This document shows positions 40,652 through 49,095 of a DNA stretch of 64,000 bases, one piece after another. The DNA lies in the NCBI RefSeq assembly GCF_000772085.1, contig NZ_CP009755.1, forward strand, positions 1,674,001 through 1,738,000, written 5' to 3'. The notes under the pieces are model-generated. The model was not told where the DNA came from, did no database searches, and saw only the letters and a list, made by a program, of their open reading frames with translations. Each line of letters starts with the position of its first letter. The stretch's first letter is position 1. Made by a program: the position numbers and the translations under genes. Source of the stretch: Curtobacterium sp. MR_MD2014 (GTDB taxonomy: Bacteria; Actinomycetota; Actinomycetes; Actinomycetales; Microbacteriaceae).

Positions 40652-42037
40652 GTGACCGCCGTCCCCGCCCTGCCCCCGTCCGACGGACGCCCCGACCTGC
40701 TCGTCCTGCGCGCCATCAAGCTCGGGGACGCGCTCGTCGCCGTCCCCGCACTGCACGCGCTCCGCCGGGCGTTCCCCGGCCACCGGATCACCCTGGCGAC
40801 GACCGCGTGGCTCGCCCCGGTCGTCGAGCTGCTGCCCGTCGACGTGCACCTCGCGCAGCACGGGCTCGACCACCCGATCGCCGCCTCCGCCGGAGCGGTC
40901 GACGTCGCGGTCAACCTGCACGGTGCCGGGCCGGAGTCGTCCGACCTCGTCGCCGCACTCGGTGCCCGGCGGGTGATCGGCCACGCCGACCCGACCCACG
41001 GGTACGAGGGCCCGGAGTGGCCGGACGACGTCCACGAGCGGGAGCGCTGGGCGGACCTGCTCACCTGGCACGGCATCCCCGCCGACCCCGACGAGGTCGC
41101 CATCGCCCGCCCGGCCGCCCCGTCCGCCGCGCCGGGTGCCGCGGTCGTGCACATCGGTGCCTTCCACGGTGCGCGGCACTGGCCGACCGACCGCTTCGCA
41201 GCCGTGGTGCGGGGGCTCCGCGAGCGCGGCCTCGACGTGGTCCTGACGGGAGGCGCGGACGACGTCGAGCGCGCCACCGCCGTCGCGCAGTCGGCCGGGT
41301 TGCCGCCGGAGGCGGTCCTCGCGGGCGCGCTGGAGCTGCAGGCCTTCGCCGGCGTCATCGCATCGGCATCGCTCGTCGTGACCGTCGACACGGGGGCGGC
41401 CCACCTCGCCTCCGCCTACGGGATCCCGTCCGTCGTGGTGTTCGGGCCGGCGCCGCCCGAGGCCTGGGGACCGCCCGCCTCCGGTCCGCACGTCGTGCTC
41501 ACCGACGCGTCCGTGCGCCGCGGGGACGTGTTCGCGGAGGACCCGGACCCGGCGCTCCTGGCCGTCGGCGTGGACGACGTGCTCGCCGCCGTCGACTCGC
41601 CCCCGTCACTTCGCCGTGAACCCGCCGAGGGGTCGTCGGTAGCGTCGAGGCGTACCTGTCCTGCTCGAAGGGAGCGCCCCGTGTTCGAAGCCGCCAACAT
41701 CCGTGACTGGATCGGCCTGCCCGTCGTCGACGAGACCGAGGACAAGATCGGCACGCTCGAGAGCATCTACTACGACACCGCGACGTCCGATCCCGCCTTC
41801 GGCGCCGTCACCACCGGGCTGCCCGGGTTCCAGAAGCTGCTCTTCGTCCCGCTCGTCGGTGCGGCGGTGGCGCCGAAGCACCTGCTCGTGACGTTCCCGA
41901 AGAAGCTCGTCAAGGACGCCCCGACCATCCCGACCGACGGCGAGCTCGAGGCCTCGACCGAACCCGTGCTGTACGAGCACTACGGCCTGCAGTACCAGAC
42001 CGGCAGCAACGGGGAACGGCGCCTGGGTCGTCGCTGA
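40652..42037 (+). CDS. GT9 glycosyltransferase, heptosyltransferase-like (3 of 3), frame open into a PRC-barrel gene
   Basis: From GTG at 40652 the frame encodes a family 9 GT-B enzyme: LLVLRAIKLGDALVAVPALH at the N-terminus, VVHIGAFHGARHWPTDRFAA and VVTVDTGAAHLASAYGIPSV in the donor domain, ending about residue 320 (VDDVLAAVD). No stop codon follows: the frame continues through ~30 low-complexity residues into the PRC-barrel protein whose own GTG start and ribosome site are at 41681. As one product it would be 461 residues. More likely a stop codon was lost and two genes now share one frame; a real fusion cannot be excluded. Confidence 0.8.
   Translation: MTAVPALPPSDGRPDLLVLRAIKLGDALVAVPALHALRRAFPGHRITLATTAWLAPVVELLPVDVHLAQHGLDHPIAASAGAVDVAVNLHGAGPESSDLVAALGARRVIGHADPTHGYEGPEWPDDVHERERWADLLTWHGIPADPDEVAIARPAAPSAAPGAAVVHIGAFHGARHWPTDRFAAVVRGLRERGLDVVLTGGADDVERATAVAQSAGLPPEAVLAGALELQAFAGVIASASLVVTVDTGAAHLASAYGIPSVVVFGPAPPEAWGPPASGPHVVLTDASVRRGDVFAEDPDPALLAVGVDDVLAAVDSPPSLRREPAEGSSVASRRTCPARRERPVFEAANIRDWIGLPVVDETEDKIGTLESIYYDTATSDPAFGAVTTGLPGFQKLLFVPLVGAAVAPKHLLVTFPKKLVKDAPTIPTDGELEASTEPVLYEHYGLQYQTGSNGERRLGRR
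41681..42037 (+). CDS. PRC-barrel domain protein (probably translated separately)
   Basis: A 118-residue PRC-barrel protein, a beta-barrel fold found in photosystem and RNA-processing proteins and in small stress proteins of actinobacteria. It reads FEAANIRDWIGLPVVDETED and KIGTLESIYYDTATSDPAFG, with VAPKHLLVTFPKKLVKDAP later. GTG at 41681 has GAAGGGAG upstream, a normal translation start, although the same frame is open from the GT9 gene before it. The 90 bases in front look like an intergenic region with promoter-like sequence. Function of stand-alone PRC proteins is not established. Confidence 0.75.
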   Translation: MFEAANIRDWIGLPVVDETEDKIGTLESIYYDTATSDPAFGAVTTGLPGFQKLLFVPLVGAAVAPKHLLVTFPKKLVKDAPTIPTDGELEASTEPVLYEHYGLQYQTGSNGERRLGRR

Positions 42038-42102
42038 CACCGGCACCCGGGACGGGCAGGTAGCCTTGCCCGTCCCGTCGTCGCGTCCACCCGGAGGACC
42101 CC

Positions 42103-43185
42103 CTGCAGCGCACCACCCGCTCGAAGCGGTCGACCGCCGTCGCCCTCGTGCTCGCGGTCCTCGCCGCGGTCGTCGTCGCGCCGTCGGGCCCGGTCGCGGT
42201 CGCACCGACCGACGGCGCCGTCGCGGCGCCGATGTGGCCGGTCCCGGAGCCGTACCCGGTGACGGACGACCCGGCCGAGACGCTCGCCGACCTGCCGCCG
42301 GGCAGCGAGTACGTCGCACTCGGCGACTCCTACTCGGCCGGCTACGGCCTGGGCGACCCGACCCGGCTGCCGACGAGCGCCTGCGCGCAGTCGGCGCGCG
42401 ACTACCCCCACCGGCTCGCGGCGCGCTTCGGACTCGACCTGACCGACGTGACGTGCGCGGGGGCGACCAGTCGTGACGTCGTGTCGGGGTACCAGTTCCG
42501 CGGGGTGCCGCCCCAGGTCCGGGCACTGTCCGAGGACACCCGGCTGGTCACGCTGACGATCGGCGGCAACGACGCCGACCTGTTCGGCACCGCCGCATCC
42601 TGCCTGGCGCTGTCCTCCCGCGGCCCGGTGTTCTCCGGTCGGGACGCCCCGTCGTGCCGCAGCACCCTCGTGCACGACGGGGTGGACGACCTCGACGTGC
42701 GCATCCGGTCCCGGGTCGCGCTCGGGATCGCGGACACGCTCGCCGCGGTCCGCCGGGCCGCGCCGAACGCGGTCGTGGTCTTCCTCGGCTACCCGGCGAT
42801 CTTCCCGGACGCGGCCCACACGCCGGCGCGGGGGTGCTTCCGCTCGGCGCTCGACCTCGGCTCGCTCGTGGGGTCCTTCCCGCGGGACACCTACCCGTTC
42901 ACCGACGGCGACGTCCGGTACCTGCACGGGGTCCAGGAGTCGCTCGACGAGGTCTCGGCGTCCGCTGCCGAGGCGGCCGGCGTCCCGTTCGTCGACGTGT
43001 TCGCCCGGTCGCAGGCGCACTCGGCCTGCGCGACCGACGACCCGTACGTCGCGGGCGTCTCGCTCTCCGGGGCGGGCGACCTGAGCCGCATCGACATGGT
43101 GCCCGGGGCCCTGCACCCGAACGGGCGCGGGGTGGCGTGGTTGACCGGGCAGGTGGCCTCGGAGCTCCGCCGGCTCGCGGACTGA
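42103..43185 (+). CDS. Secreted SGNH/GDSL hydrolase, probable CTG start
   Basis: A predicted exported esterase/lipase. Catalytic blocks: EYVALGDSYSAGYG (Ser in GDSYS at ~76), VTLTIGGND (block III) and DMVPGALHPNGRG with the Asp/His pair near residues 331 and 338. Six or more cysteines suggest disulfides. The only start with a good ribosome site (GGAGGA, 42093-42098) is CTG at 42103, which gives a proper signal peptide (QRTTRSKRSTAVALVLAVLA ... AVA). A GTG at 42148 lacks a ribosome site and would cut off the basic n-region. Length 360 from the CTG. Substrate probably acyl or acetyl esters outside the cell. Confidence 0.85.
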   Translation: MQRTTRSKRSTAVALVLAVLAAVVVAPSGPVAVAPTDGAVAAPMWPVPEPYPVTDDPAETLADLPPGSEYVALGDSYSAGYGLGDPTRLPTSACAQSARDYPHRLAARFGLDLTDVTCAGATSRDVVSGYQFRGVPPQVRALSEDTRLVTLTIGGNDADLFGTAASCLALSSRGPVFSGRDAPSCRSTLVHDGVDDLDVRIRSRVALGIADTLAAVRRAAPNAVVVFLGYPAIFPDAAHTPARGCFRSALDLGSLVGSFPRDTYPFTDGDVRYLHGVQESLDEVSASAAEAAGVPFVDVFARSQAHSACATDDPYVAGVSLSGAGDLSRIDMVPGALHPNGRGVAWLTGQVASELRRLAD

Positions 43186-43218
43186 GCCGTGCACGGCCGC
43201 TCGTCGTAGGGTCGATCG

Positions 43219-43689
43219 GTGGTCACCAGCGCCGGACTCCTGCTGCACCGTCGGTCGCCCGTGGACGGCACCCCGGAGGTCTTCGTCGCGCACATGGGCG
43301 GACCGTTCTGGCGTCGACGCCCGCGCGCGTGGTCGATCCCGAAGGGGCTCGTCGAGGACGGTGAGGACGCACTCGACACCGCGCGCCGCGAGTTCGCCGA
43401 GGAGATCGGGGTCCCCGCACCGACGGGACCCGTGCTCGACCTCGGCGAGGTCCGCCAGGCCTCCGGGAAGCGCGTCCGGGTCTTCGCGGCACGGGCCGAC
43501 GACTTCGAGGTCGACGAGGTGCGGAGCAACACGGTGCAGGTCGAGCTCCCGCGCGGTTCCGGTCGGTTCGTCGCGGTCCCCGAGGTCGACGACGCCCGCT
43601 GGTTCGGCATCGAGGAGGCGCGCGGGGTGCTCGTGTCCGGCCAGGTCGTCGCGCTCGACCGGCTGCTCGCGGCCCTGGAGGGCCGGTGA
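43219..43689 (+). CDS. NUDIX hydrolase
   Basis: A 156-residue NUDIX protein hydrolysing a nucleoside diphosphate linked to X. The NUDIX box GLVEDGEDALDTARREFAEE (IGV) covers residues ~43-65 with the REFAEE metal-binding core. The preceding WRRRPRAWSIPKG is typical of the group that includes MutT-like and Ap4A-type hydrolases. GTG at 43219 is preceded by TAGGGT (43207-43212) at a distance of six bases and has no ribosome site, fitting a leaderless start. Stand-alone gene; exact substrate unknown. Confidence 0.9.
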   Translation: MVTSAGLLLHRRSPVDGTPEVFVAHMGGPFWRRRPRAWSIPKGLVEDGEDALDTARREFAEEIGVPAPTGPVLDLGEVRQASGKRVRVFAARADDFEVDEVRSNTVQVELPRGSGRFVAVPEVDDARWFGIEEARGVLVSGQVVALDRLLAALEGR

Positions 43690-43784
43690 TCCGCGACCCG
43701 CACCGGGGCTGTCCCTCGTCCGCGCTGCCCGGATAGCCTGAGCAAGCGTCGGGTATTCGTCGGCGCCGACACAGGGGAGCACAC

Positions 43785-46073
43785 ATGCGCAGATGGCGCA
43801 CCGTCATCGCCGGCGGCATCGCCGTCGCACTCGGGGCAGGACTGGCGGTGAGCGGCGTCACGAGCGCGACGGCCGCGACCACGGGGAACTGGGCCACCGT
43901 CACGGTGGACGGCACGAGTCGTGCGTACACCGGCTCGATCGCGCTCCCGGGGTTCCCGGACACCACCTTCACGTCCACCTCCCGGCAGGCCACGGTCGTC
44001 TCCGGCGCATCGACGTGGCAGGGGGCGTCGACTCCGCCCGGCACGGTCTACGGCACCAGTCGCGGTGCGACGTACCTCAACCAGCGGCCGGCGGCGGACG
44101 ACGCGCGGAGCCCTGCCGTCACGACCTGGACGTTCGACGGTGGGACGCCAGGGGCCGGCGGTTGGTCCTTCGTCCTGGGCGACGTCGACGCCGACCAGGC
44201 GACGATCTCGGCGACCCTCGCGGACGGCACCCCAGCCACCGTGGACCAGCTCGGCTACGCGGGTTCGTACAACTCGTGCTCGACCGTCTCGCCCGGCGGG
44301 TGGAGCTGCCCGCGCGATCCCGGAGGCGTGGCGGCGGGTCAGGACCTGCCGTCCTGGGACCCGGCCACGGGGGTGCTGCGGGGCAACGACGCCGCGAACG
44401 ACACCGCCGGCGCGAGCGCATGGTTCACACCGACGGCGTCGCTCGCGACGCTGACCATCGCCTACCAGCAACGCAGTGGCCTCCCCGTCTACCAGACCTG
44501 GTTCGCGAACCGGACCTCGTCCCTCTCCGGCACTGCGGCACTCGACGGCGAACCACTGGTGGACACACTCGTCACCGTGACCGCTCCGAACGGCACCGAG
44601 TACACGACGACCACCGGTCCCGACGGTGCGTACGCCTTCCCCGCGCTCACCCAGGCCGACGGGTACCGGGTGTCGATCGCGACCCCGGACAACGCGGCGG
44701 TCGACCGCGCTCCCGCGGTGGTCGACCTCCGGACCGACGTCACGGACGCCGACTTCGTCCTCAGCACGGTCCCGGGGACCGTCGACCTCGACGGCTCGGT
44801 GGTCGACGCCGACGGCCGCCCCGTCGCCGACGCCGAGGTGACCGTCACGGACACCTCGGGGCTGCCCCTCGCCACCGTCGTCACGGACGCGGACGGGCGC
44901 TGGCGTGCCGTCGGCCTGCCGGCCGGCACCGCGGTCGTCGCGACGGTGAGCGGTGCCCCTCCGGTGTCGGGCTCGACCGGTGCCGACGGTGCCCCGGTGG
45001 CTGCGCTCGACCCGATCGTCCTGCCGATCAGCGTGGGGACGATCACGGGCCGCGTGACGCTCGACGGCGGCGCCCCCGCCGCACCCGCGCTCGTGGAGGT
45101 CCTGCAGGGCGGTGGCGTGGTGGCCACCGTCGAGACGGACGCCGACGGCACGTACGGTCTGGCGCTCCGGCCCGGCACCTACACCGTCCGTACCGAGGCC
45201 GCGGTCGCCGGTGCTCCTGAGCCGACCGAGCTGACGGTCGAGGTCACCGCCGACGGCACGGTCCGAGCGGACTTCCCGTTCACGACGCCGGTGGCTGTCA
45301 CGGTCGGGCAGGCCGGTTCCGTCCGCTACGAGGACGGCACGCCCGTCGTGGACACGACCGTCACCGCACGGCCGGTCGAGGCCGGTTCGGGTGCCGTGGT
45401 CACGGTCGAGACGACCGCGGACGGCGGGTACTCGCTCGCCGGGTTGACGCCGTCGACGGAGTACGCCGTGAGCGTCGAGGGGGCCCCCGTCCGGACGGTC
45501 ACGACGCCCGCCACGGGGACCGCCGCCGACGCCGTCGACTTCGTCCTGCCCCTGCCGACGGTCGACCAGCCGGGCACGGTCAGCGACGCGGACGGCGCCC
45601 CCGCCGCGGCCGTCCCGGTCGTGGCGACGCCGACCGGTGACGACGACGGCGAGCCGGTCAGCACGACCACCGGCGACGACGGCACCTTCGTGCTCGAGGG
45701 GCTCCGCCCGCTGACCGAGTACACGATCACGGCCGGGACCGGCTCCGAGCAGTCGGACCCGGTGGTGGTCACGACCGCCGCGGTCGGCGGCACGCCGGAG
45801 CCCGTGCGCCTCGTCCTCGCCGAGGTCGCCGTCACGCCGGAGCCCACCCCGACGGTGACGCCGCAGCCGACCGACGGCCCGACCCCGAGCGCGGCACCCG
45901 TCGCGGGCGGTACCGGCACGGGCGACGGTGGCGGCCCGACCGGTGGCGGACTCGCCTTCACCGGAGCCGACGTCACCGCCGCGGTCGCCGTCGCAGCGCT
46001 GCTGCTCCTGACCGGCGGCGGGTTGCTGTCGGTCCGCGCGGCACGTCGTCGACGGTCGGTCCCGCAGGACTGA
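43785..46073 (+). CDS. LAxTG-anchored surface protein with repeated carboxypeptidase-regulatory-like domains
   Basis: A 762-residue exported cell-wall protein. A signal peptide (MRRWRTVIAGGIAVALGAGL ... ATAA) is followed by a ~220-residue N-terminal domain and several CarboxypepD_reg/Cna-B-like beta domains, each with the pattern V-x-DADGRPVADAEVTV ... DGRWRAVGLPAGT (for example near residues 250, 345, 430, 510, 605). A Thr/Pro linker precedes the sorting signal LAFTG at ~723-727, a hydrophobic helix and RAARRRRS. LAxTG is the class E sortase motif of actinobacteria. It is probably exposed on the cell surface; ligand unknown. GGGGAG ribosome site before the ATG. Confidence 0.88.
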   Translation: MRRWRTVIAGGIAVALGAGLAVSGVTSATAATTGNWATVTVDGTSRAYTGSIALPGFPDTTFTSTSRQATVVSGASTWQGASTPPGTVYGTSRGATYLNQRPAADDARSPAVTTWTFDGGTPGAGGWSFVLGDVDADQATISATLADGTPATVDQLGYAGSYNSCSTVSPGGWSCPRDPGGVAAGQDLPSWDPATGVLRGNDAANDTAGASAWFTPTASLATLTIAYQQRSGLPVYQTWFANRTSSLSGTAALDGEPLVDTLVTVTAPNGTEYTTTTGPDGAYAFPALTQADGYRVSIATPDNAAVDRAPAVVDLRTDVTDADFVLSTVPGTVDLDGSVVDADGRPVADAEVTVTDTSGLPLATVVTDADGRWRAVGLPAGTAVVATVSGAPPVSGSTGADGAPVAALDPIVLPISVGTITGRVTLDGGAPAAPALVEVLQGGGVVATVETDADGTYGLALRPGTYTVRTEAAVAGAPEPTELTVEVTADGTVRADFPFTTPVAVTVGQAGSVRYEDGTPVVDTTVTARPVEAGSGAVVTVETTADGGYSLAGLTPSTEYAVSVEGAPVRTVTTPATGTAADAVDFVLPLPTVDQPGTVSDADGAPAAAVPVVATPTGDDDGEPVSTTTGDDGTFVLEGLRPLTEYTITAGTGSEQSDPVVVTTAAVGGTPEPVRLVLAEVAVTPEPTPTVTPQPTDGPTPSAAPVAGGTGTGDGGGPTGGGLAFTGADVTAAVAVAALLLLTGGGLLSVRAARRRRSVPQD

Positions 46074-46090
46074 CCGCGCACCCGGCCGTC

Positions 46091-46125
46091 GGGCTCCGGG
46101 CTCCGGGCTCCGGGCTCCGGGCTCC
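46091..46125. repeat. Heptanucleotide tandem repeat (GGGCTCC)5
   Basis: Five exact copies of GGGCTCC just after the surface-protein gene and before its terminator. Confidence 0.95.
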
Positions 46126-46130
46126 GGGAG

Positions 46131-46176
46131 ACGGGAGCGGGGCGGGTCGACACCGGTCGGCCCGCCCCGCTCCCGT
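46131..46176. terminator. Bidirectional terminator
   Basis: A perfect 16-bp stem, ACGGGAGCGGGGCGGG (46131-46146) / CCCGCCCCGCTCCCGT (46161-46176), 14-base loop, between convergent genes. Confidence 0.85.
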
Positions 46177-46185
46177 GTCCCGGGC

Positions 46186-47568
46186 TCAGCGCCGCCGCTG
46201 CGTCCGCACGGATCCCGTCGCGGTCGACACCGTGCCGGTGGCGACGCCGATCGACCCGGTGATGGTGGCGATCGCGCGGCTGACGACCGGCACCGAGCTG
46301 GTGACGACGGCGAGTGAGGACGTGATCGCCTCGACCGACGTCGTGGACAGGTGCTCCTGCGCGTGCGTGTGCACCGGGAAGCCGCGGCGCGCCGCGAGCA
46401 CGACGCCGAGCGAGCCGATCAGCACGACGGCGCCGGCGAACGGCAGGTACTGCAGGCCGACCGCACCGAGCGCCTGCCCGCCGACGGCTGCCCCGCCCGC
46501 GATGCCGATGTTCGACGCGCCGTTGACGAGGGCGCCGGCGATGTCGGGGGAGACGCCGCCGGTGCGGATCGCCGCGGCCATGAAGAGGGTGCCGGTCGTG
46601 CCGTTCGCCGCCATCCAGACCCCGGCGACCACCATGGTGCCGAACAGCGAGCCGTGCACGAACGGCAGCACGGCGAAGGCGGCGGCCATCACGGCGACGG
46701 CGGCGATCAACGTCTGCCGCGGTGCCCGGTCGACGAAGGTGCCGGCGAGCCAGAGGCCCACGATGCCGGTCCCGCCGAGCACCAGGAGCGCACCGCTCAC
46801 CATGCCGGCGTCGAGCCCGGCGTCGATCGCGTACGGGCCGATGTAGGTGTAGACGACGTAGTGCCCGGCGAAGAGCAGCAGGTCGGCGACGACGACGGAG
46901 AGCAGTCCGGTGCGGGCCCACGCGCGGGGTGAACCGATGTGCGGGGACGCGGTCCCGCTGACCGCCGGCAGGAACGCGACCGCGACCAGCGCGAGGACGG
47001 CTGCGGCGAGCGCGACGGAGCCGACGGCGGGGCGCCACCCGATCGTCTGCGCGACCCAGGTGGCCAGCGGCACGCCGAGGACGAAGCCGAGCGAGCTGCC
47101 GGAGTAGACGAAGGCGATCGCGCGTCCGGCCAGCCGCGGGGGCACGATCCGCGTCGCGTAGGCCGACGCGACCGAGAAGAAGAGCGCGTGTGCGACGCCG
47201 CCGACGACGCGACCCGCGCAGACGACGGCGAAGCTCGGCGCGACCGCGACCAGCACGTTCGAGACGGCGTAGCCGACCAGGGTCGACACCAGGACCGCCT
47301 TGCGGGGGAGCCGCGCGGTGAGCGACGTCAGCGGGAGGGCGAGGATCGCCACGGCTGCGGCGTAGACGGTGACGACGAAGCCCATCGTCGACTCGCTGAC
47401 GCCGAGGTCGCGGCTCATCGTGCCGAGCAGCCCGACCGGCATGAGCTCCGTGGTGATCGCGAAGAAGGTGGCGAGCCCGAGCACGGCGATGCCGACGATC
47501 GACCGGTTGGTGACGGTGATCGGCCGCGTGCTCGTCGACACGGCCGAGGTGGTGGTGTTGGTGGACAC
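46186..47568 (-). CDS. MFS transporter (AraJ / DHA1-type efflux)
   Basis: A 460-residue membrane protein with about 12 transmembrane helices, predicted drug or metabolite exporter of the DHA1 group. FFAITTELMPVGLLGTMSRD and STMGFVVTVYAAAVAILALP are the AraJ-type opening; RLPRKAVLVSTLVGYAVSNV is the loop 2-3 region; a second half repeats the fold. The C-terminal ~55 residues are Thr/Ser/Val rich and cytoplasmic. GTG at 47568 has GGAGG upstream and is preferred over longer upstream starts. Substrate unknown. The ~230 bases upstream hold no gene I can support. Confidence 0.9.
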   Translation of the reverse strand: MSTNTTTSAVSTSTRPITVTNRSIVGIAVLGLATFFAITTELMPVGLLGTMSRDLGVSESTMGFVVTVYAAAVAILALPLTSLTARLPRKAVLVSTLVGYAVSNVLVAVAPSFAVVCAGRVVGGVAHALFFSVASAYATRIVPPRLAGRAIAFVYSGSSLGFVLGVPLATWVAQTIGWRPAVGSVALAAAVLALVAVAFLPAVSGTASPHIGSPRAWARTGLLSVVVADLLLFAGHYVVYTYIGPYAIDAGLDAGMVSGALLVLGGTGIVGLWLAGTFVDRAPRQTLIAAVAVMAAAFAVLPFVHGSLFGTMVVAGVWMAANGTTGTLFMAAAIRTGGVSPDIAGALVNGASNIGIAGGAAVGGQALGAVGLQYLPFAGAVVLIGSLGVVLAARRGFPVHTHAQEHLSTTSVEAITSSLAVVTSSVPVVSRAIATITGSIGVATGTVSTATGSVRTQRRR

Positions 47569-47801
47569 GCTGCTGACCTCCTCCGGGGAACGCCGGAGCG
47601 CGCGTCGGACCGGCCGTCGTGACGGCGGTGCGCGGTGCGCGCTCGCGGTGGGTGTGGTCCGGGTCGAACGACCCGGTCGGGTTGTGACGACTCCACGGCG
47701 AGTGCGCACATCCAGTGTTGCACGGAGCATCCGGATCGCGCGAGGGGGTCGCCGAAGAATCTTGTAGCGCTCCAACGAGATGCTCGGACGAGCATTCCCG
47801 A

Positions 47802-48710
47802 TCAGTTCTCGTTCGTCACCGTGCCCTGCACACCGCCGCCGCGCAGGGTGACGGTGAGCGTGCCGCTCATCGACTGGGCGGAGAGCGAGACGTTCCCGTG
47901 CAGGGCGTCCTCACGCGGGTAGCAGGCGGTGGTCGACTCGAGCCGGTTCGCGGTCGCCACCAGGCAGATGGTCTCGCGGTCGGTCCCGACCCCGGCCCAC
48001 ACGTTCCACGGAGTCTCGAAGGCGCTGCCGTCCAGGGCCCGGTTCGTGAACACGAGCCGGGTCGTGCGGAGGCTCACGGGCGCCTCGACCGGGCCCGGCA
48101 GCTGGTCCGCGGAGGTCTGCGGGATGTCCAGCAGCTCCTCGAGGGTGATCGCGCCGGGTGTCGGTGTCGTGCTGGGCGCGGCGGCCAGCTGCCCGTCGGT
48201 CGTGCCCACCAGCGTGCCCGCCGCGAACGCCAGGCCGACGACCGCTGCCGCGCCGAGCGCGATCCAGGCGCGCGGCCGCGCGGTCCAGAGCAGTCCGCTC
48301 ACCCGCGTCCGCCACGTGGGACTCCCGGCCTGGAGGTCCGCCCCGCCCCCGGCGCGGGCGGCACCCGGTCCCGTGGTCCGTTCCTGCTCGCCCTCCGGCC
48401 CGACCGGGTCGGCGGGCGCCGACGCACCGGCCGAGCCGGGCCCGGTCCGGATCGGCCCCGCCGCCGGTGTCGGTCGGTCAGCGGTCGACGCAGCGACGGA
48501 CGACCGTCCGGCCTCGCTCGTCGTGCGGTCCGCCGGACGTCCGTCGTCGGTCGTCGTCCCGGCCGGCGGCGTCGCGCCCGCGACGGTGCTGCCGTCCCGC
48601 AGCCCGCGGAGCTCGAGCCGGGCGCGCGCAGCGTCCTCGGCCGCGACCCCGGCTCCCCACGCGAGGGCCTCGAGTCGTGCCCGTTCCGCCGTGACGTCCT
48701 CGTCGGCCAT
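47802..48710 (-). CDS. Membrane-anchored protein of unknown function
   Basis: A 302-residue protein in three parts: an N-terminal cytoplasmic helix region (ADEDVTAERARLEALAWGAG, VAAEDAARARLELRGLRDG), a long disordered Ala/Pro/Thr/Gly linker (~50-150), one transmembrane helix (AWIALGAAAVVGLAFAAGTL, ~165-185) and an outside domain of ~110 residues with WNVWAGVGTDRETICLVATA and two cysteines. The shape resembles an anti-sigma or envelope-sensor protein, but no sigma factor is adjacent and I recognise no family. ATG at 48710 with GGAG upstream; longer frames to 48917 have no ribosome site. Confidence 0.65.
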   Translation of the reverse strand: MADEDVTAERARLEALAWGAGVAAEDAARARLELRGLRDGSTVAGATPPAGTTTDDGRPADRTTSEAGRSSVAASTADRPTPAAGPIRTGPGSAGASAPADPVGPEGEQERTTGPGAARAGGGADLQAGSPTWRTRVSGLLWTARPRAWIALGAAAVVGLAFAAGTLVGTTDGQLAAAPSTTPTPGAITLEELLDIPQTSADQLPGPVEAPVSLRTTRLVFTNRALDGSAFETPWNVWAGVGTDRETICLVATANRLESTTACYPREDALHGNVSLSAQSMSGTLTVTLRGGGVQGTVTNEN

Positions 48711-48819
48711 GCGCACTCCCGGTCCGGACGCACCGGACACCCACATGCTCCCACCCGGACGACGGCACGTCCGCCCCCCGAGCGGGAGGTGTCCAGTCCC
48801 CGAGGCGTAGACGGGTGGC

Positions 48820-49065
48820 ATGAGCACCGACGCAGGAACCGGGCACGACGCCTCCGGCCACGACCAGACCCGGCACGACGCCGAGCCCGAGACGCTCGAG
48901 CCCCTGAGCCACGACACCCAGTCCGGCGAGGCCGACTACGTGGCGACGAGCCCCGGCGGCAGCGGGACCGAGCGGCACGTCCCCACCCCCGACGAGGAGC
49001 AGGGCCGTGGCACCGAGTACGACCCCGTCGACCAGGGGCCCCAGCAGGAGGGCCAGGGCGGCTGA
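48820..49065 (+). CDS. Small acidic, disordered hypothetical protein
   Basis: An 81-residue, highly hydrophilic protein (MSTDAGTGHDASGHDQTRHD ... DQGPQQEGQGG) rich in Asp, Glu, His, Gly and Gln, without hydrophobic core or cysteine. Probably intrinsically disordered; such proteins often accumulate under stress, but nothing in the sequence proves that. It lies divergently from the membrane-anchored protein gene and convergently with the YidC-like gene. Codon usage fits the neighbourhood. Function unknown. Confidence 0.5.
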   Translation: MSTDAGTGHDASGHDQTRHDAEPETLEPLSHDTQSGEADYVATSPGGSGTERHVPTPDEEQGRGTEYDPVDQGPQQEGQGG

Positions 49066-49095
49066 GACCGGCCGCCCCGCGCCCCCCTGCCCGGC

